Notes under the pieces: generated by a model
The model's input: the letters and a program-made list of their open reading frames with translations, nothing else
Told to the model about the DNA's origin: nothing
The model's database searches: none
Program-made: the position numbers and the translations under genes
Assembly (NCBI GenBank): GCA_001818655.1
Contig: MHLC01000022.1
Location: forward strand, 2,319 to 34,761
DNA: 32,443 bases
Reading direction: 5' to 3'
Origin: Candidatus Liptonbacteria bacterium RIFCSPLOWO2_01_FULL_56_20
GTDB lineage: Bacteria; Patescibacteriota; Minisyncoccia; UBA6257; 2-01-FULL-56-20
In this document: in pieces, positions 6,750-15,452 of the stretch
Layout: each line of letters opens with the position of its first letter
Position numbering within the stretch: position 1 is the first letter of the stretch

Positions 6750-7745
6750 ATGAAACTATCTATCGGTATTGTGGGGCTGCCGAATGTGGGCAAGTCAACT
6801 CTGTTCAACCTCTTGACCAAGCAGAGCGTTTTGGCGGCCAATTACCCGTTCGCGACCATTGACCCGAACGTGGGCGTGGTCGCCGTGCCGGACGAGCGGG
6901 TGGATACGCTCGCAGAGATGAGCAAGTCCAAAAAGAAAATCCCCGCGGTCGTGGAGTTCTATGACATCGCAGGACTGGTGAAGGGCGCTTACAAGGGCGA
7001 GGGGCTTGGCAACCAGTTCCTCGCGCACATCCGTGAAGCGCAGGCGATCGTGGTCGTACTGCGCGTATTCAATGACCCGGGCGTGGTTCATGTGGAGAGT
7101 ACCATAGATCCTCTGCGGGACATGGGAACCATAAATACGGAATTGGCGCTCAAAGACCTGGAAACCGTGAACAAGCGTTTGGATAAAGCAGAGGGCGAGG
7201 CGCGAACCGGCGATAAAAAGGCGATAAAAAATATGGAGGTGCTTAAAACGGTCAAAGCAGAACTGGAAAAAGGGAATTTGATCCATCAATTCGGCGAAGA
7301 GGAAATCGTGCGGGAGATGCAGCTTTTGACCTCAAAAAAACAGCTGTATCTCCTGAACGGCGATGAGGCCGACGTGAGCGCAAGATTGGAAGCGGAGATA
7401 AAAAAACTGGGCGCGGATTATTTGGTCGCGAATTTGGCAGCGATTAAGGATCTGGGCGAGCTCATAAAAAAAGCGTATGCGATCCTGGATCTTATAAGCT
7501 TTTTAACTACCGGCGAAGACGAAACCAGGGCGTGGACTATCAAGCGCGGCACCAGGGCCCCGGAAGCGGCCGGCGTGATCCATACTGATTTTGAGAAGAA
7601 TTTCATCCGCGCCGAGGTCGTGAATTGGAAAAAGCTGCTTGAGTCAGGCGGATGGAGTCAGGCCAAGCAAAAAGGGCTGATACGGCTCGAAGGTAAGGAG
7701 TATGTGGTGCAGGACGGGGACGTGATGGTGGTGAGGCACGGGTAG
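6750..7745 (+). CDS. ychF: YchF/Obg-family ATPase (OLA1-like)
   Basis: 331 residues, slightly shorter than the usual ~360. P-loop GLPNVGKST (8-16), G3-like DIAGLVKGA, and NGDEAD in place of the NKxD guanine motif, as expected for YchF, which prefers ATP. A central coiled-coil region (about 125-185) interrupts the G domain, and a C-terminal TGS domain ends in LIRLEGKEYVVQDGDVMVVRHG. It binds ribosomes and is linked to stress responses. It is monocistronic and convergent with recR, 15 bp away. No clear Shine-Dalgarno sequence precedes the ATG. Confidence 0.95.
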   Translation: MKLSIGIVGLPNVGKSTLFNLLTKQSVLAANYPFATIDPNVGVVAVPDERVDTLAEMSKSKKKIPAVVEFYDIAGLVKGAYKGEGLGNQFLAHIREAQAIVVVLRVFNDPGVVHVESTIDPLRDMGTINTELALKDLETVNKRLDKAEGEARTGDKKAIKNMEVLKTVKAELEKGNLIHQFGEEEIVREMQLLTSKKQLYLLNGDEADVSARLEAEIKKLGADYLVANLAAIKDLGELIKKAYAILDLISFLTTGEDETRAWTIKRGTRAPEAAGVIHTDFEKNFIRAEVVNWKKLLESGGWSQAKQKGLIRLEGKEYVVQDGDVMVVRHG

Positions 7746-7760
7746 TTGACGTGCGCCGAG

Positions 7761-8369
7761 CTAAGACCGCCGTTCCAGCGCACTACCCAGCGTTTCGTCG
7801 TCCGCAAATTCTATCTCGCCGCCCGTGGGCAATCCTCGCCCCAGGCGGCTTACTGTTTTCGCGAGCGGCGCAAGTTCTTTCATAAGGAGCGAGGCGTTGA
7901 AATCTCCCGCAGAAGTAGGGTTGAACGCGAGGATTACCTCTTTTGCCTGCCCGCCCAATTCTTTTTCAATGAAGCGCTTGAGATTCTGCAGGCGCAGTTT
8001 TTGCCATTCTTCCAAAATGCCCGTCTTCGGAATTATCCCGAGGATGCAGTAGCGGCCGGTGTATTTTCCCGTGTTCTCAAGCGAGAGGAGGTCAGTCTCT
8101 TTTTCCACGATCATGATCACGCCAGGGTCGCGGCTCGGGCTCTCGCAGATATGGCAGAGACGGCCGGGATTTTGATGGACGAAAAAGCAGCGCTCGCAGA
8201 TCTTCACCCGGCCGAGCTCGTCAAGGTCGCGCGCAAGGCCGTGGATGGCATCGCCGCCCTGCGCGACAAGATAAAACGCCAAGCGGGTCGCCTGGCGGGG
8301 GCCGATCGAGGGAAGCTCGGCCAAGCGCTCAATAAGTCTTTTCGCCGACTCCGGCAGGTTCGCTTTCAT
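7761..8369 (-). CDS. recR: Recombination mediator RecR
   Basis: 202 residues, normal length. N-terminal helix-hairpin-helix (LAELPSIGPRQATRLAFYLV), C4 zinc finger ICERC...LCHIC, then a Toprim domain (VIMIVEKETDLLSLENTGKYTGRYCILG) and the C-terminal region. With RecF/RecO it loads RecA at single-strand gaps. The start overlaps the 3' end of dnaB by 41 bp, so it is probably translated from the cysS-dnaB-recR transcript. Confidence 0.95.
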   Translation of the reverse strand: MKANLPESAKRLIERLAELPSIGPRQATRLAFYLVAQGGDAIHGLARDLDELGRVKICERCFFVHQNPGRLCHICESPSRDPGVIMIVEKETDLLSLENTGKYTGRYCILGIIPKTGILEEWQKLRLQNLKRFIEKELGGQAKEVILAFNPTSAGDFNASLLMKELAPLAKTVSRLGRGLPTGGEIEFADDETLGSALERRS

Positions 8370-9723
8370 ATTCTGAATACTTTTTGTCTATGCTGCGGAA
8401 GGTAACGCGTTCTGGATCGAACATAAGGTTCACGCTTCCCAGGGGGCCGTTGCGGTGTTTCCCGATGTTGATCTGCGCTACGTTCTGCTCTTCAAGCGGC
8501 ACGTCTTGCTTGTCGCGGTCTTTGCGGTAGATGAAGAGCACCACGTCCGCATCCTGTTCAATGGCGCCGGATTCCCGGAGGTCGGAGAGTTTGGGTATTT
8601 TGCTGTCCCGTTGGTCAACGGCGCGCGAGAGCTGGGATACGGCGAGCACCGGCACTTGGAGTTCGCGCGAGAGCGCTTTTAGGCCCCGCGAGATCTCGGT
8701 TACCTGCTGGACCATATTGTCCGAGTTGCGGCGCGGGAGGATGAGTTGGAGGTAGTCCACGACGATGAGGCCAAGTCCGTGCTCTATCTGGAGCCGGCGC
8801 GCCATTGAGCGCATCTGCATGATATTCGGGGATGGCGTGTCGTCGATGAATATGGGCGCCTGCGAGAGGCGGTCGAGCGTGTGCTGGATCATTTCGAACT
8901 CCGCGTCGTTCGTGATGCGGCCGGTGCGGAGCCGCCACAGGGGCACGCCTGACTCTGCCGCGATCAGGCGGTCGATGACCTGCTCGCGCGACATTTCGAT
9001 CGAGAAGATGCCGACCGGCACATGGGCCTTGAGGGCGGCGTTCCGCGCGATGTCTAAGGCGAGCGTGGTCTTGCCGAGTGATGGCCGCGCTCCGATGACG
9101 ATAAGGTCCGATTTCTGGAGGCCCGAGAGGAGGCTGTCTAAACCGTCGAAACCGGTTGGCACGCCGCGGAGCGCACCCTTGTGCGCGTGGAGCTTTTCTA
9201 TCCGCTCGTAGGCGTTCCGCAGCTCCTCTCGGAGCGGGACGAAGTTTTGCGGGATGGATTTTTGCGAGATAGAAAGTATCTTCTGCTCCATCTCGTCCAT
9301 CAGGTCGTCGAACTCCTTGGCCGGCTCAAAAGCGTTCTCCGTGATCTCCGCGGACGCGCGGATGAGGTCGCGGAGCACTTTTTTCTCTTTCACGATCTTC
9401 GCGAAGTGGTCGACGTGCGATGACGTGGCGACGCGGTTCGTGAGATCGGCGAGGTAGCCAGAGCCGCCGACGTCGGCGAGGACACCCTTTTCCGTGAGCC
9501 GGTTCGTGAGGGTGAGGAGGTCAACGGGCTGGCGCTTCTCGTAGAGATCGAGGATGCTCTCGTAGATCTTTTCGTGCGCCGGGGTGTAAAAATCTTCGGG
9601 CGCAAGCAGGTCCGCGACTTTGATGACCGCGTCTTTGTCTATCAAAAGCGAACCCAGGACCGATTGTTCGGCCTCGATGTTCTGCGGGGGGAGCCTAAGC
9701 GTGTCTTTTTTCTTTGGCGGCAT
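8329..9723 (-). CDS. dnaB: Replicative DNA helicase DnaB
   Basis: 464 residues. The N-terminal DnaB domain starts at LPPQNIEAEQSVLGSLLID. A linker leads to the RecA-like ATPase with Walker A GARPSLGKTT (211-220), Walker B LGLIVVDYLQL, and the DNA-binding/H4 motif region SQLSRAVDQR...LSDLRESGAIEQDADVV. No intein is present. The start ATG overlaps the cysS 3' end by 29 bp and the stop lies inside recR, giving a tightly packed minus-strand operon. Confidence 0.97.
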   Translation of the reverse strand: MPPKKKDTLRLPPQNIEAEQSVLGSLLIDKDAVIKVADLLAPEDFYTPAHEKIYESILDLYEKRQPVDLLTLTNRLTEKGVLADVGGSGYLADLTNRVATSSHVDHFAKIVKEKKVLRDLIRASAEITENAFEPAKEFDDLMDEMEQKILSISQKSIPQNFVPLREELRNAYERIEKLHAHKGALRGVPTGFDGLDSLLSGLQKSDLIVIGARPSLGKTTLALDIARNAALKAHVPVGIFSIEMSREQVIDRLIAAESGVPLWRLRTGRITNDAEFEMIQHTLDRLSQAPIFIDDTPSPNIMQMRSMARRLQIEHGLGLIVVDYLQLILPRRNSDNMVQQVTEISRGLKALSRELQVPVLAVSQLSRAVDQRDSKIPKLSDLRESGAIEQDADVVLFIYRKDRDKQDVPLEEQNVAQINIGKHRNGPLGSVNLMFDPERVTFRSIDKKYSEYESEPAGVGEKTY

Positions 9724-11082
9724 GGTTCTTTGGGTGTGTCCTGGGTCCCTTTGGGGTGTCTTCGACTATGTATCCTAACCCTTCTATTTCTTTTCTCAAG
9801 AGGTCTGCCTGCGTAAACTGTTTATTTTTTCTGGATCTCTCGCGTTTTCGGACAAGTTCTCTGATTTTGGCCGGGATGGGAGGGCTTTTAATGGCTTTTT
9901 TCAGGCCAAGCAGGTCCAGTAGAGGCCCGATATTCATGCGGGAATCGCGCACCTTGGAGACGACCGACAGGGCCTTGGCGGTGTTGAGGTTGTTGTAGAG
10001 CGCCGCACGGAATGCCGATTCTACTCTTTTGGAAGCAAGGGTCTTGTTCTCGGAGGCCGCAGCATTCAGGCGGGAGATCGCGCGGAGGTCGTTCCCCATA
10101 TCAGCAGAGAAGTTCATCTGCGTTCCGTAATTGGTTTGGAGCGCGACATATCTGAATGCCAGACCGGCATGCGGCGTTATCCGCCTGAAGTGATCCAGCG
10201 CGTAAAAATTGTTTTCCCGTTTTGCCATCTTGCGGCCGTTGACCAGGAGGTGCTCGCCGTGCACCCAGTACCTGACGAATGGCTTGTAGATCGGCTGGCT
10301 CTGCGCGATCTCGTTCGTGTGGTGGGGGAATATGAGGTCCACGCCGCCGGTGTGGATGTCGGTCGGCTCCCCGCCGAATGCTTCGTAGTTCATAACCGAG
10401 CACTCGATGTGCCAGCCCGGCCGGCCGTCGCCCAGTTCCGCGTCGCGCCAGAAAATTTTTCCGTCGGATCTATCGCGGCCTTTCCAGAGCGCAAAGTCGC
10501 TCAAGTTTTCTTTTTCGTAATCGTCCACCCTGACGCGCGCGCCTGTTTTTTTGCCCCGTAAGAAATCTTTGCCGACTAACGCGCCGTAGTCCCCGAATTT
10601 TTTCTGGTAGTTCTGGATGCTGAAATACACGCCATCCGTGGATTTATACGCGTAGCCGAGCTTGATGAGCTTTTTGATGAAGCCCCTGATGGCGTTGATC
10701 TTGTCCGAAACGCGGATGAACGTGATGTGTTTCGGGTCTGTCGGCACGTTTACTTCCCGAAGGTCGTTCTTGAATTTTGCGATAAAGCGGCCGGTGTACG
10801 CGCGCAATTCTTTAGGCGTGGCGCGGCTGCCGAATTCGTCCACTGTGCGTTTGATGGTCTTGTCGTCCACGTCAGTGATGTTCATTGCCCAGCGGACCTT
10901 GCAGCCGTTGTATTCCAAAGTGCGGCGCAGGATGTCTGCGAAAATATAGCTCCGCAGGTTTCCGATGTGCGCTTCGTCATACACCGTGGGCCCGCAGGTA
11001 TATAAGTTACCGTTTTGCCTTTGAGCGGCTTGAATACTTCGAGCTTGCGCGTGAGGGTGTTGTAGAGTTTTAAAGCGGCCAC
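9695..11082 (-). CDS. cysS: Cysteinyl-tRNA synthetase, interrupted by an apparent 1-nt deletion
   Basis: The C-terminal 429 residues are open from 10984. They have HIGN (class I HIGH), the zinc-ligand regions HIECSVM and HHTNEIAQS, and KMAKRENN in place of KMSKS. The true N-terminus starts at GTG 11082 (LYNTLTRKLEVFKPLKGKTV) with AAGGAG upstream, but in another frame. The frames join at about 11008/11009. Inserting one base in the GT_ codon restores the canonical VNLYTCGPTVYD, including the zinc Cys. CysS is essential, so a sequencing or assembly error is as likely as a true mutation; programmed shifting is not suggested by a slippery site. The restored length, about 462, is normal. Confidence 0.85.
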
Positions 11083-11111
11083 GGCTGTATTTTACTCCTT
11101 TTTTACTGCCC

Positions 11112-11146
11112 TAAAAAGCGTTCCGGCCAGGAATAGTCCTGGCCGG
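11112..11146 (-). terminator. Terminator of the 114-residue orphan
   Basis: A perfect 10-bp stem CCGGCCAGGA/TCCTGGCCGG (11123-11132 with 11137-11146) and a 4-nt loop. On the minus strand it is followed by a TTTTT run (11117-11113). Confidence 0.8.
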
Positions 11147-11153
11147 GTTGACC

Positions 11154-11498
11154 TCATGGTATGTTTGCCGAGCGGACGAAGTCCACAACATGCTCCGCGT
11201 CAGAGAGCCGTGAGCGGACGCGGGGGTCATCATGACGGCAGAAGACGACCACCGGACCCCAGCGCTTCGAGTTCGTGATCCTCTCTTCGGCGTCTGAGTC
11301 GTGCCGCACGCCGAGGACGAGATAGGTATCGAGGGCGGGGAGGTCGCCTTTTTCGCAGATCAGTGCGTTGCCCAGGAATGCAGGCGCGTTTCCCGTGATA
11401 CCTTCCTGCACACAGACGAGACCGCTCTCCGAGACTGATACCTGAAGCAGGGTGCCGTCATAGAGTTCTGCCAGCCAGCTCGCAATCGGTTTAGGCAT
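11154..11498 (-). CDS. Hypothetical protein, 114 residues
   Basis: No family recognised. The start ATG at 11498 is supported by GGAGGG 8 nt upstream, and a perfect terminator follows the stop, so the gene is well bounded. It is a small soluble acidic protein with no signal or membrane segment. It lies upstream of cysS on the same strand but is insulated from it by the terminator, and is divergent from the membrane protein at 11603. Confidence 0.7.
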   Translation of the reverse strand: MPKPIASWLAELYDGTLLQVSVSESGLVCVQEGITGNAPAFLGNALICEKGDLPALDTYLVLGVRHDSDAEERITNSKRWGPVVVFCRHDDPRVRSRLSDAEHVVDFVRSANIP

Positions 11499-11578
11499 AT
11501 GTCATCCCTCCAGCTGGTTATGTTGTAGCAGTAAAATCGCTGGGAGGCAATAGAGTTTGCGTAATTCTGCAGGTATGG

Positions 11579-11584
11579 TATAAT
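11579..11584 (+). promoter_or_regulatory. -10 element of the 112-residue membrane protein gene
   Basis: A perfect TATAAT followed by AAAGGAGGTG and the ATG at 11603. The -35 is weak (TTTGCG at 11556-11561, 17-nt spacer). Confidence 0.55.
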
Positions 11585-11602
11585 GTAGAAAGGAGGTGCG
11601 GA

Positions 11603-11941
11603 ATGAAATTGACAGCAGTAAGACGGTGGTTCCTGATTGGGCTCGGCTTGTCGCTCGTTCTGGGCGTCGGTGCCATCTATTCGGAATCCGAGGGGTACAT
11701 GCGGTTGCCGATGCTCCTGTATCTGATGACCACGGTTGCAGCCAGTTTTTTCGCGTTCATCGCCAGTCGGACCGGACAGGGCCTCGCTGATTTCTTCGAC
11801 GGGGTTCATCGTCCGATGGGGCGGGGCCGCAACGCGGATCGCGACTCTTTTCCGCGTTCAAGCAGGTTCTGCCTGGGCTACGCTCTTCCGCTGGGGGCAT
11901 TCATCGGCGGGAAGATCGTCCTGGCCTATATCTACCCATAG
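11603..11941 (+). CDS. Small membrane protein, unknown function
   Basis: 112 residues with three likely membrane segments (about 9-25, 34-52 and 90-110) and a charged cytoplasmic-type loop rich in Arg/Asp between the second and third. AAAGGAGGTG gives one of the strongest ribosome binding sites in the window. A terminator follows, so it is a single-gene unit. No family recognised. Confidence 0.65.
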   Translation: MKLTAVRRWFLIGLGLSLVLGVGAIYSESEGYMRLPMLLYLMTTVAASFFAFIASRTGQGLADFFDGVHRPMGRGRNADRDSFPRSSRFCLGYALPLGAFIGGKIVLAYIYP

Positions 11942-11960
11942 GCCACAGATGTCATGGGCA

Positions 11961-12003
11961 AAGAGAGCCCGTCCTTGCAAGTTAAGACGGGCTTTTCTGT
12001 TTT
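11961..12003 (+). terminator. Terminator after the small membrane protein
   Basis: AGCCCGTC (11966-11973) pairs perfectly with GACGGGCT (11986-11993), followed by TTTCTGTTTT. Confidence 0.85.
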
Positions 12004-12016
12004 ATTCTATACCCGC

Positions 12017-12060
12017 GTCTTCTTAACAAATCCCGCGGCCGCGGGATTTGTTAAGAAGAC
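12017..12060. repeat. 44-nt perfect palindrome
   Basis: Every base pairs about the centre at 12038/12039. The core has TTCTTAACAAAT on the left, GCGGCCGC in the centre and ATTTGTTAAGAA on the right. A sister copy lies at 17645-17682. The two differ by one symmetric C-G to T-A pair change that keeps the palindrome perfect. Confidence 0.9.
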
Positions 12061-12241
12061 AGGATCTATAGTTATCAAGAATTTTGACGTAGAATTAATA
12101 ATCTATGGCTTGCGGCCGCTCTTTGCATATTAAAGCATGTTGATTAGCATTCTTGACCTATCCGACAGGCCCCTCGGCCGCGGGCTCGGGACCGAACGGC
12201 TCAAGGTCTGCGACCGCCCTGATTTTCACTAAGACCATTGA

Positions 12242-12268
12242 TTAGCGGTCTTGACACTCGACTGCTAA
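12242..12268. promoter_or_regulatory. CIRCE operator (HrcA binding site)
   Basis: TTAGCGGTC, a 9-nt spacer and GACTGCTAA form the exact 9-N9-9 geometry of CIRCE (consensus TTAGCACTC-N9-GAGTGCTAA), with 8 of 9 arm positions self-complementary. It overlaps the -35 of the hrcA promoter, so bound HrcA would block RNA polymerase. A lone half-site with matching flank lies at 12140-12157. Confidence 0.85.
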
Positions 12269-12280
12269 TCGCCCTATACT
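12251..12280 (+). promoter_or_regulatory. Promoter of the hrcA-grpE-dnaK operon (leaderless)
   Basis: Perfect TTGACA (12251-12256), 18-nt spacer, TATACT (12275-12280). Predicted initiation near 12287 is only about 3 nt before the hrcA ATG at 12290. Confidence 0.8.
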
Positions 12281-12289
12281 TGACCCATT

Positions 12290-12967
12290 ATGGAGCCGCG
12301 CACCACGGGCATCCTCAAGGCCGTTATCAGCGAATTCATAGAGAGCGGAGAGCCGGTGAGTTCGGAATGGCTCTACGAGCACCATGATTTTGGCATCAAG
12401 CCCGCCATGATCCGGTTGGAATTGGGCGGCCTCACGGATAAGGGCTACCTGGTGCAGCCGCATACTGCGGCAGGGCGGGTCCCGTCCGACAAAGGGCTCG
12501 CATTTTTCGCGAAAAGCGCGATAGAAGAGGATGCGCCCGCATGCGGCGAAGAGCTTCTTGGCCTTTTCCGCGAGCAGGCGTGGCCGGAATTCCTTTCGGA
12601 ATTCTCTTCGGAGCTTGATATCTTGGGTGCGGCGTCGGTGTTCCCGGAGCGCGCGGCGTATAAAAGCATGCTCACTAACCTGGTTGACCATTTTGACTGG
12701 CCGCCTTCGGAGATCAGGGACCTGGTCCGTGATTTTGAGAATCTGGATGAGCGGCTTGGGAAGATGGGAGGCGCGTTTCAGAGCGACATCCAGGCGTTTA
12801 TCGGCCGTAAGAGTCCGGTCACGAAGAGCGAACACCTCGCGGTCATCGCCGGGAGCTATGGCGTGGACGGACACAGGGTGTTCGTGTGCGCGATCGGGCC
12901 GAAGAGGATGGATTATAAGAAAACCGCAAAGGTCATGAAGGGATTAAAAATAGCGAGTAGAAAGTAG
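12290..12967 (+). CDS. hrcA: Heat-inducible transcription repressor HrcA, short form
   Basis: 225 residues against about 340 usually. The N-terminal winged helix is well kept (ILKAVISEFIESGEPVSSEWL...MIRLELGGLTDKGYLVQPHTAAGRVPSDKG), the part that reads CIRCE. The central and C-terminal part is shortened, but ends in an HrcA-like SEHLAVIAGSYGV...GPKRMDYKK segment. It represses the operon and is fed back by chaperone availability. It is the first gene of the operon, directly behind its own operator, with no Shine-Dalgarno sequence because the message is predicted leaderless. A TAGNNAG tract covers its stop codon. Confidence 0.9.
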   Translation: MEPRTTGILKAVISEFIESGEPVSSEWLYEHHDFGIKPAMIRLELGGLTDKGYLVQPHTAAGRVPSDKGLAFFAKSAIEEDAPACGEELLGLFREQAWPEFLSEFSSELDILGAASVFPERAAYKSMLTNLVDHFDWPPSEIRDLVRDFENLDERLGKMGGAFQSDIQAFIGRKSPVTKSEHLAVIAGSYGVDGHRVFVCAIGPKRMDYKKTAKVMKGLKIASRK

Positions 12968-12985
12968 CGAGTAGGCAGGAAGCAG
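12952..12985. repeat. TAGNNAG heptad tract between hrcA and grpE
   Basis: Five consecutive 7-nt units (TAGCGAG, TAGAAAG, TAGCGAG, TAGGCAG, GAAGCAG). The tract supplies the hrcA stop codon and the AGGA before grpE. Confidence 0.7.
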
Positions 12986-12992
12986 GAAAAAC

Positions 12993-13508
12993 ATGAACGA
13001 AGAACAAAAACAAAATAGCAATAAAGAAGAAGCGGCAAAACCAGAGATGAGCGAACTTCAGAAGTGCGAAGCGCAGAAAAATGAGTATCTCGCGGGCTGG
13101 CAGCGCGCGAAAGCCGACCTCATCAACTATAAAAAAGAGGAGTTGCAGCGGCTTGAGGAGTTTGCCAAGTACCACGGCGCTGAATTCATGCGGGAGCTCA
13201 TTGCCGTGCTTGACGCATTTGATCTGGGGCTCGCAGCGCTTGAGAAGCAGGGATCCGTAGAGAAAGGGATCTATATGATCCGGGCGCAGATCGAGGACAT
13301 ATTGAAGAGCCACGGGCTTACGAAAATTCCCATAAGGGTCGGCGATCCGTTCGACCCCGCGGTCGCGGAAGCGATCGCCGAGGCAGAGTCAGGAGAACCG
13401 CCGGGAACCGTTCTCGAGGAGATCGAACCCGGGTACCGGCTCCACGATAAGATCCTTAGGCCAGCGCGAGTAAAAATATCAAAAGGTCAACCAGCAAGTC
13501 ATCAATAA
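12993..13508 (+). CDS. grpE: Nucleotide exchange factor GrpE
   Basis: 171 residues. A Lys/Glu-rich disordered start, then a long coiled coil (about 20-75) with the typical GWQRAKADLINYKKEE. The C-terminal beta domain holds DPFDPAVAEAI...PPGTVLEEIEPGYRLHDKILRPARVKIS. It opens the DnaK nucleotide cleft. It follows hrcA by 25 nt and precedes dnaK by 9 nt, so the three are co-transcribed. Confidence 0.95.
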   Translation: MNEEQKQNSNKEEAAKPEMSELQKCEAQKNEYLAGWQRAKADLINYKKEELQRLEEFAKYHGAEFMRELIAVLDAFDLGLAALEKQGSVEKGIYMIRAQIEDILKSHGLTKIPIRVGDPFDPAVAEAIAEAESGEPPGTVLEEIEPGYRLHDKILRPARVKISKGQPASHQ

Positions 13509-13517
13509 CACAACACC

Positions 13518-15452
13518 ATGCCAAAAATTTTAGGGATAGATCTGGGAACTACGAATTCTGCGGTCGCGGTCACGGACAGCGGCGAGCCGCGCATTTTAGA
13601 GACCGTTGAAGGCAATCGCACCATGCCTTCTATCGTCGCGGTGAGCAAGGCAGGGGAACGCCTCGTGGGGCTTTTGGCCAAGCGGCAAGCCATCACCAAT
13701 CCCAAGAACACGATCTTTTCCGTGAAGCGCCTGATCGGCCGCAAGTGGAGCGACCCAGAGGTTCAGCGGGACAAGGGGTGGCTACCCTATGACATAGTGG
13801 AAGGTCCGAACAGCAGCGTGCGGGTGAAAATGTCCGTCGGAGGCGGATCCGCCTCTGGCGGAGGCGACTATTCCTCGGAAGAGATCTCCGCGTTCATCCT
13901 GGGCAAGCTCAAGGCGGATGCGGAGGCGAAACTCGGCGAAAAAGTGGAAGAAGCGGTCATTACCGTGCCCGCGTATTTCGACGATTCACAGCGGCAGGCG
14001 ACCAAGAATGCCGGGGAGATCGCTGGATTCAAAGTGAGGAGGATCTTGAACGAGCCGACCGCGGCAGCGCTCGCCTACGGGTTTGGGACAGGGAAACAAC
14101 TCCGACGCTCGCAAGGCGAGGCCGGAGCCCCAGGCGAAGCGTCGGGAAAGAACGAAAAGATCGTGGTGTACGACTTTGGCGGCGGCACGTTCGACATCTC
14201 GGTTTTGGAGGTTGGCGACGACACGGTGGAGGTCAAGGCGACCGGTGGCGACACGCATTTGGGCGGCGACGATTTCGACAAGCGTGTGATCGAGTATCTT
14301 GTTGCCGAATACAAAAAACAGGAGGGCATTGACATCTCAAAGGATCCGCTCGCGCTGCAGCGCCTCAAAGAGGCGGCCGAGCGCGCGAAACACGAGCTCT
14401 CGACCGCGGTCGAAACAGAGATCAATCTTCCGTATGTGAGCTCGGACGCGTCCGGCCCCAAGCATTTTCTGATGAAGCTTACGCGGGCTAAGCTTGAATC
14501 CCTGGTGAAGGACTACATTGACCGTTCGATCGAGCTCACGCGCGCGACCGTTACCTTGCCCCAGCCAAAAGGCGCGGGGTTCAAACTTCCGGAGATCAAT
14601 GAAGTGATCCTCGTCGGCGGCCAGACGCGCATGCCGGCGATGGTGGAGGCGGTCAAGAACCTTTTCGGCAAGGAGCCGCACAAGGGCATCAACCCGGACG
14701 AAGTGGTGGCGATCGGAGCCGCGGTCCAGGCAGGGATACTGCAGGGCGACGTGAAAGACATCCTGCTCTTGGACGTCACGCCTCTTGCCTTGAGCATCGA
14801 GACCTTGGGCGGCGTGGCTACGCCAATGATACAGAAGAATACTACGGTCCCTACGGCGAAGACCCAGATCTTCTCGACCGCGGGCGACAGTCAGACGTCG
14901 GTCGAGGTGCACGTGCTGCAGGGCGAACGCCCCATGGCGCAGGACAACAAGACGCTTGCGCGGTTCATGCTGGACGGCATTCCGCCATCGCCGCGCGGCG
15001 TGCCGCAGATCGAGGTGACATTTGACATCGACGCGAACGGCATCCTGAACGTGTCTGCGAAAGACAAGGCCACGGGTAAATCGCAGTCCGTGCGCATCGA
15101 GGCATCCACCGCGCTTTCAAAGGAAGAAGTCGAGCGCCTGCGGCGCGAAGCCGCGGAGCATGCGTCCGAGGATACAGCAAAACGCGAGACCGCAGAGTTG
15201 CGTAACCAGGCAGAAAGCCTGATCTATGTGGCGGAAAAAGCGCTTCGCGAAGCAGGAGACAAGGTAAGCGAAGACGTGAAAAAATCAATAAACGAGAAGA
15301 TCGAACAGCTGAAACAAGTAAAAGACGGCGGCGCAAAAGAAGCGATACAGGGCGCGATCGCAGGGTTGAACGCCGAAATTCAAAAAATAGGCCAGGCGTT
15401 CTATAATAAGGATCAAGATGGCGGGGCTAATTCAGCACCAGAGTCTCATTGA
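13518..15452 (+). CDS. dnaK: Chaperone DnaK (Hsp70) with two palindrome-encoded insertions
   Basis: 644 residues. The nucleotide-binding domain has [13 protein letters not shown] (5-17), [13 protein letters not shown] and [15 protein letters not shown]. The substrate-binding domain has [13 protein letters not shown], and a helical lid follows. Two in-frame extras stand out. A Gly/Ser stretch [10 protein letters not shown] (about 107-117) is encoded by the palindromic repeat at 13839-13862. About 17 additional residues (about 195-210, [15 protein letters not shown]) are encoded by an inverted repeat at 14102-14145. Both lie in surface loops by comparison with E. coli DnaK. No Shine-Dalgarno sequence; translation is probably coupled to grpE. 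Confidence 0.97.
   Translation: MPKILGIDLGTTNSAVAVTDSGEPRILETVEGNRTMPSIVAVSKAGERLVGLLAKRQAITNPKNTIFSVKRLIGRKWSDPEVQRDKGWLPYDIVEGPNSSVRVKMSVGGGSASGGGDYSSEEISAFILGKLKADAEAKLGEKVEEAVITVPAYFDDSQRQATKNAGEIAGFKVRRILNEPTAAALAYGFGTGKQLRRSQGEAGAPGEASGKNEKIVVYDFGGGTFDISVLEVGDDTVEVKATGGDTHLGGDDFDKRVIEYLVAEYKKQEGIDISKDPLALQRLKEAAERAKHELSTAVETEINLPYVSSDASGPKHFLMKLTRAKLESLVKDYIDRSIELTRATVTLPQPKGAGFKLPEINEVILVGGQTRMPAMVEAVKNLFGKEPHKGINPDEVVAIGAAVQAGILQGDVKDILLLDVTPLALSIETLGGVATPMIQKNTTVPTAKTQIFSTAGDSQTSVEVHVLQGERPMAQDNKTLARFMLDGIPPSPRGVPQIEVTFDIDANGILNVSAKDKATGKSQSVRIEASTALSKEEVERLRREAAEHASEDTAKRETAELRNQAESLIYVAEKALREAGDKVSEDVKKSINEKIEQLKQVKDGGAKEAIQGAIAGLNAEIQKIGQAFYNKDQDGGANSAPESH
13839..13862. repeat. 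24-nt palindromic repeat inside dnaK
   Basis: Holds the 16-bp palindrome GAGGCGGATCCGCCTC (13840-13855) and overlapping CCGCC-TCT-GGCGG. It matches 18120-18143 at 22 of 24 positions. It adds eight codons without shifting frame. Confidence 0.8.
14102..14145. repeat. Inverted repeat inside dnaK
   Basis: CCGACGCT (14102-14109) pairs with AGCGTCGG (14138-14145), and CGC/GCG extends the stem past one bulge. It coincides with an insertion relative to standard DnaK. Confidence 0.65.
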
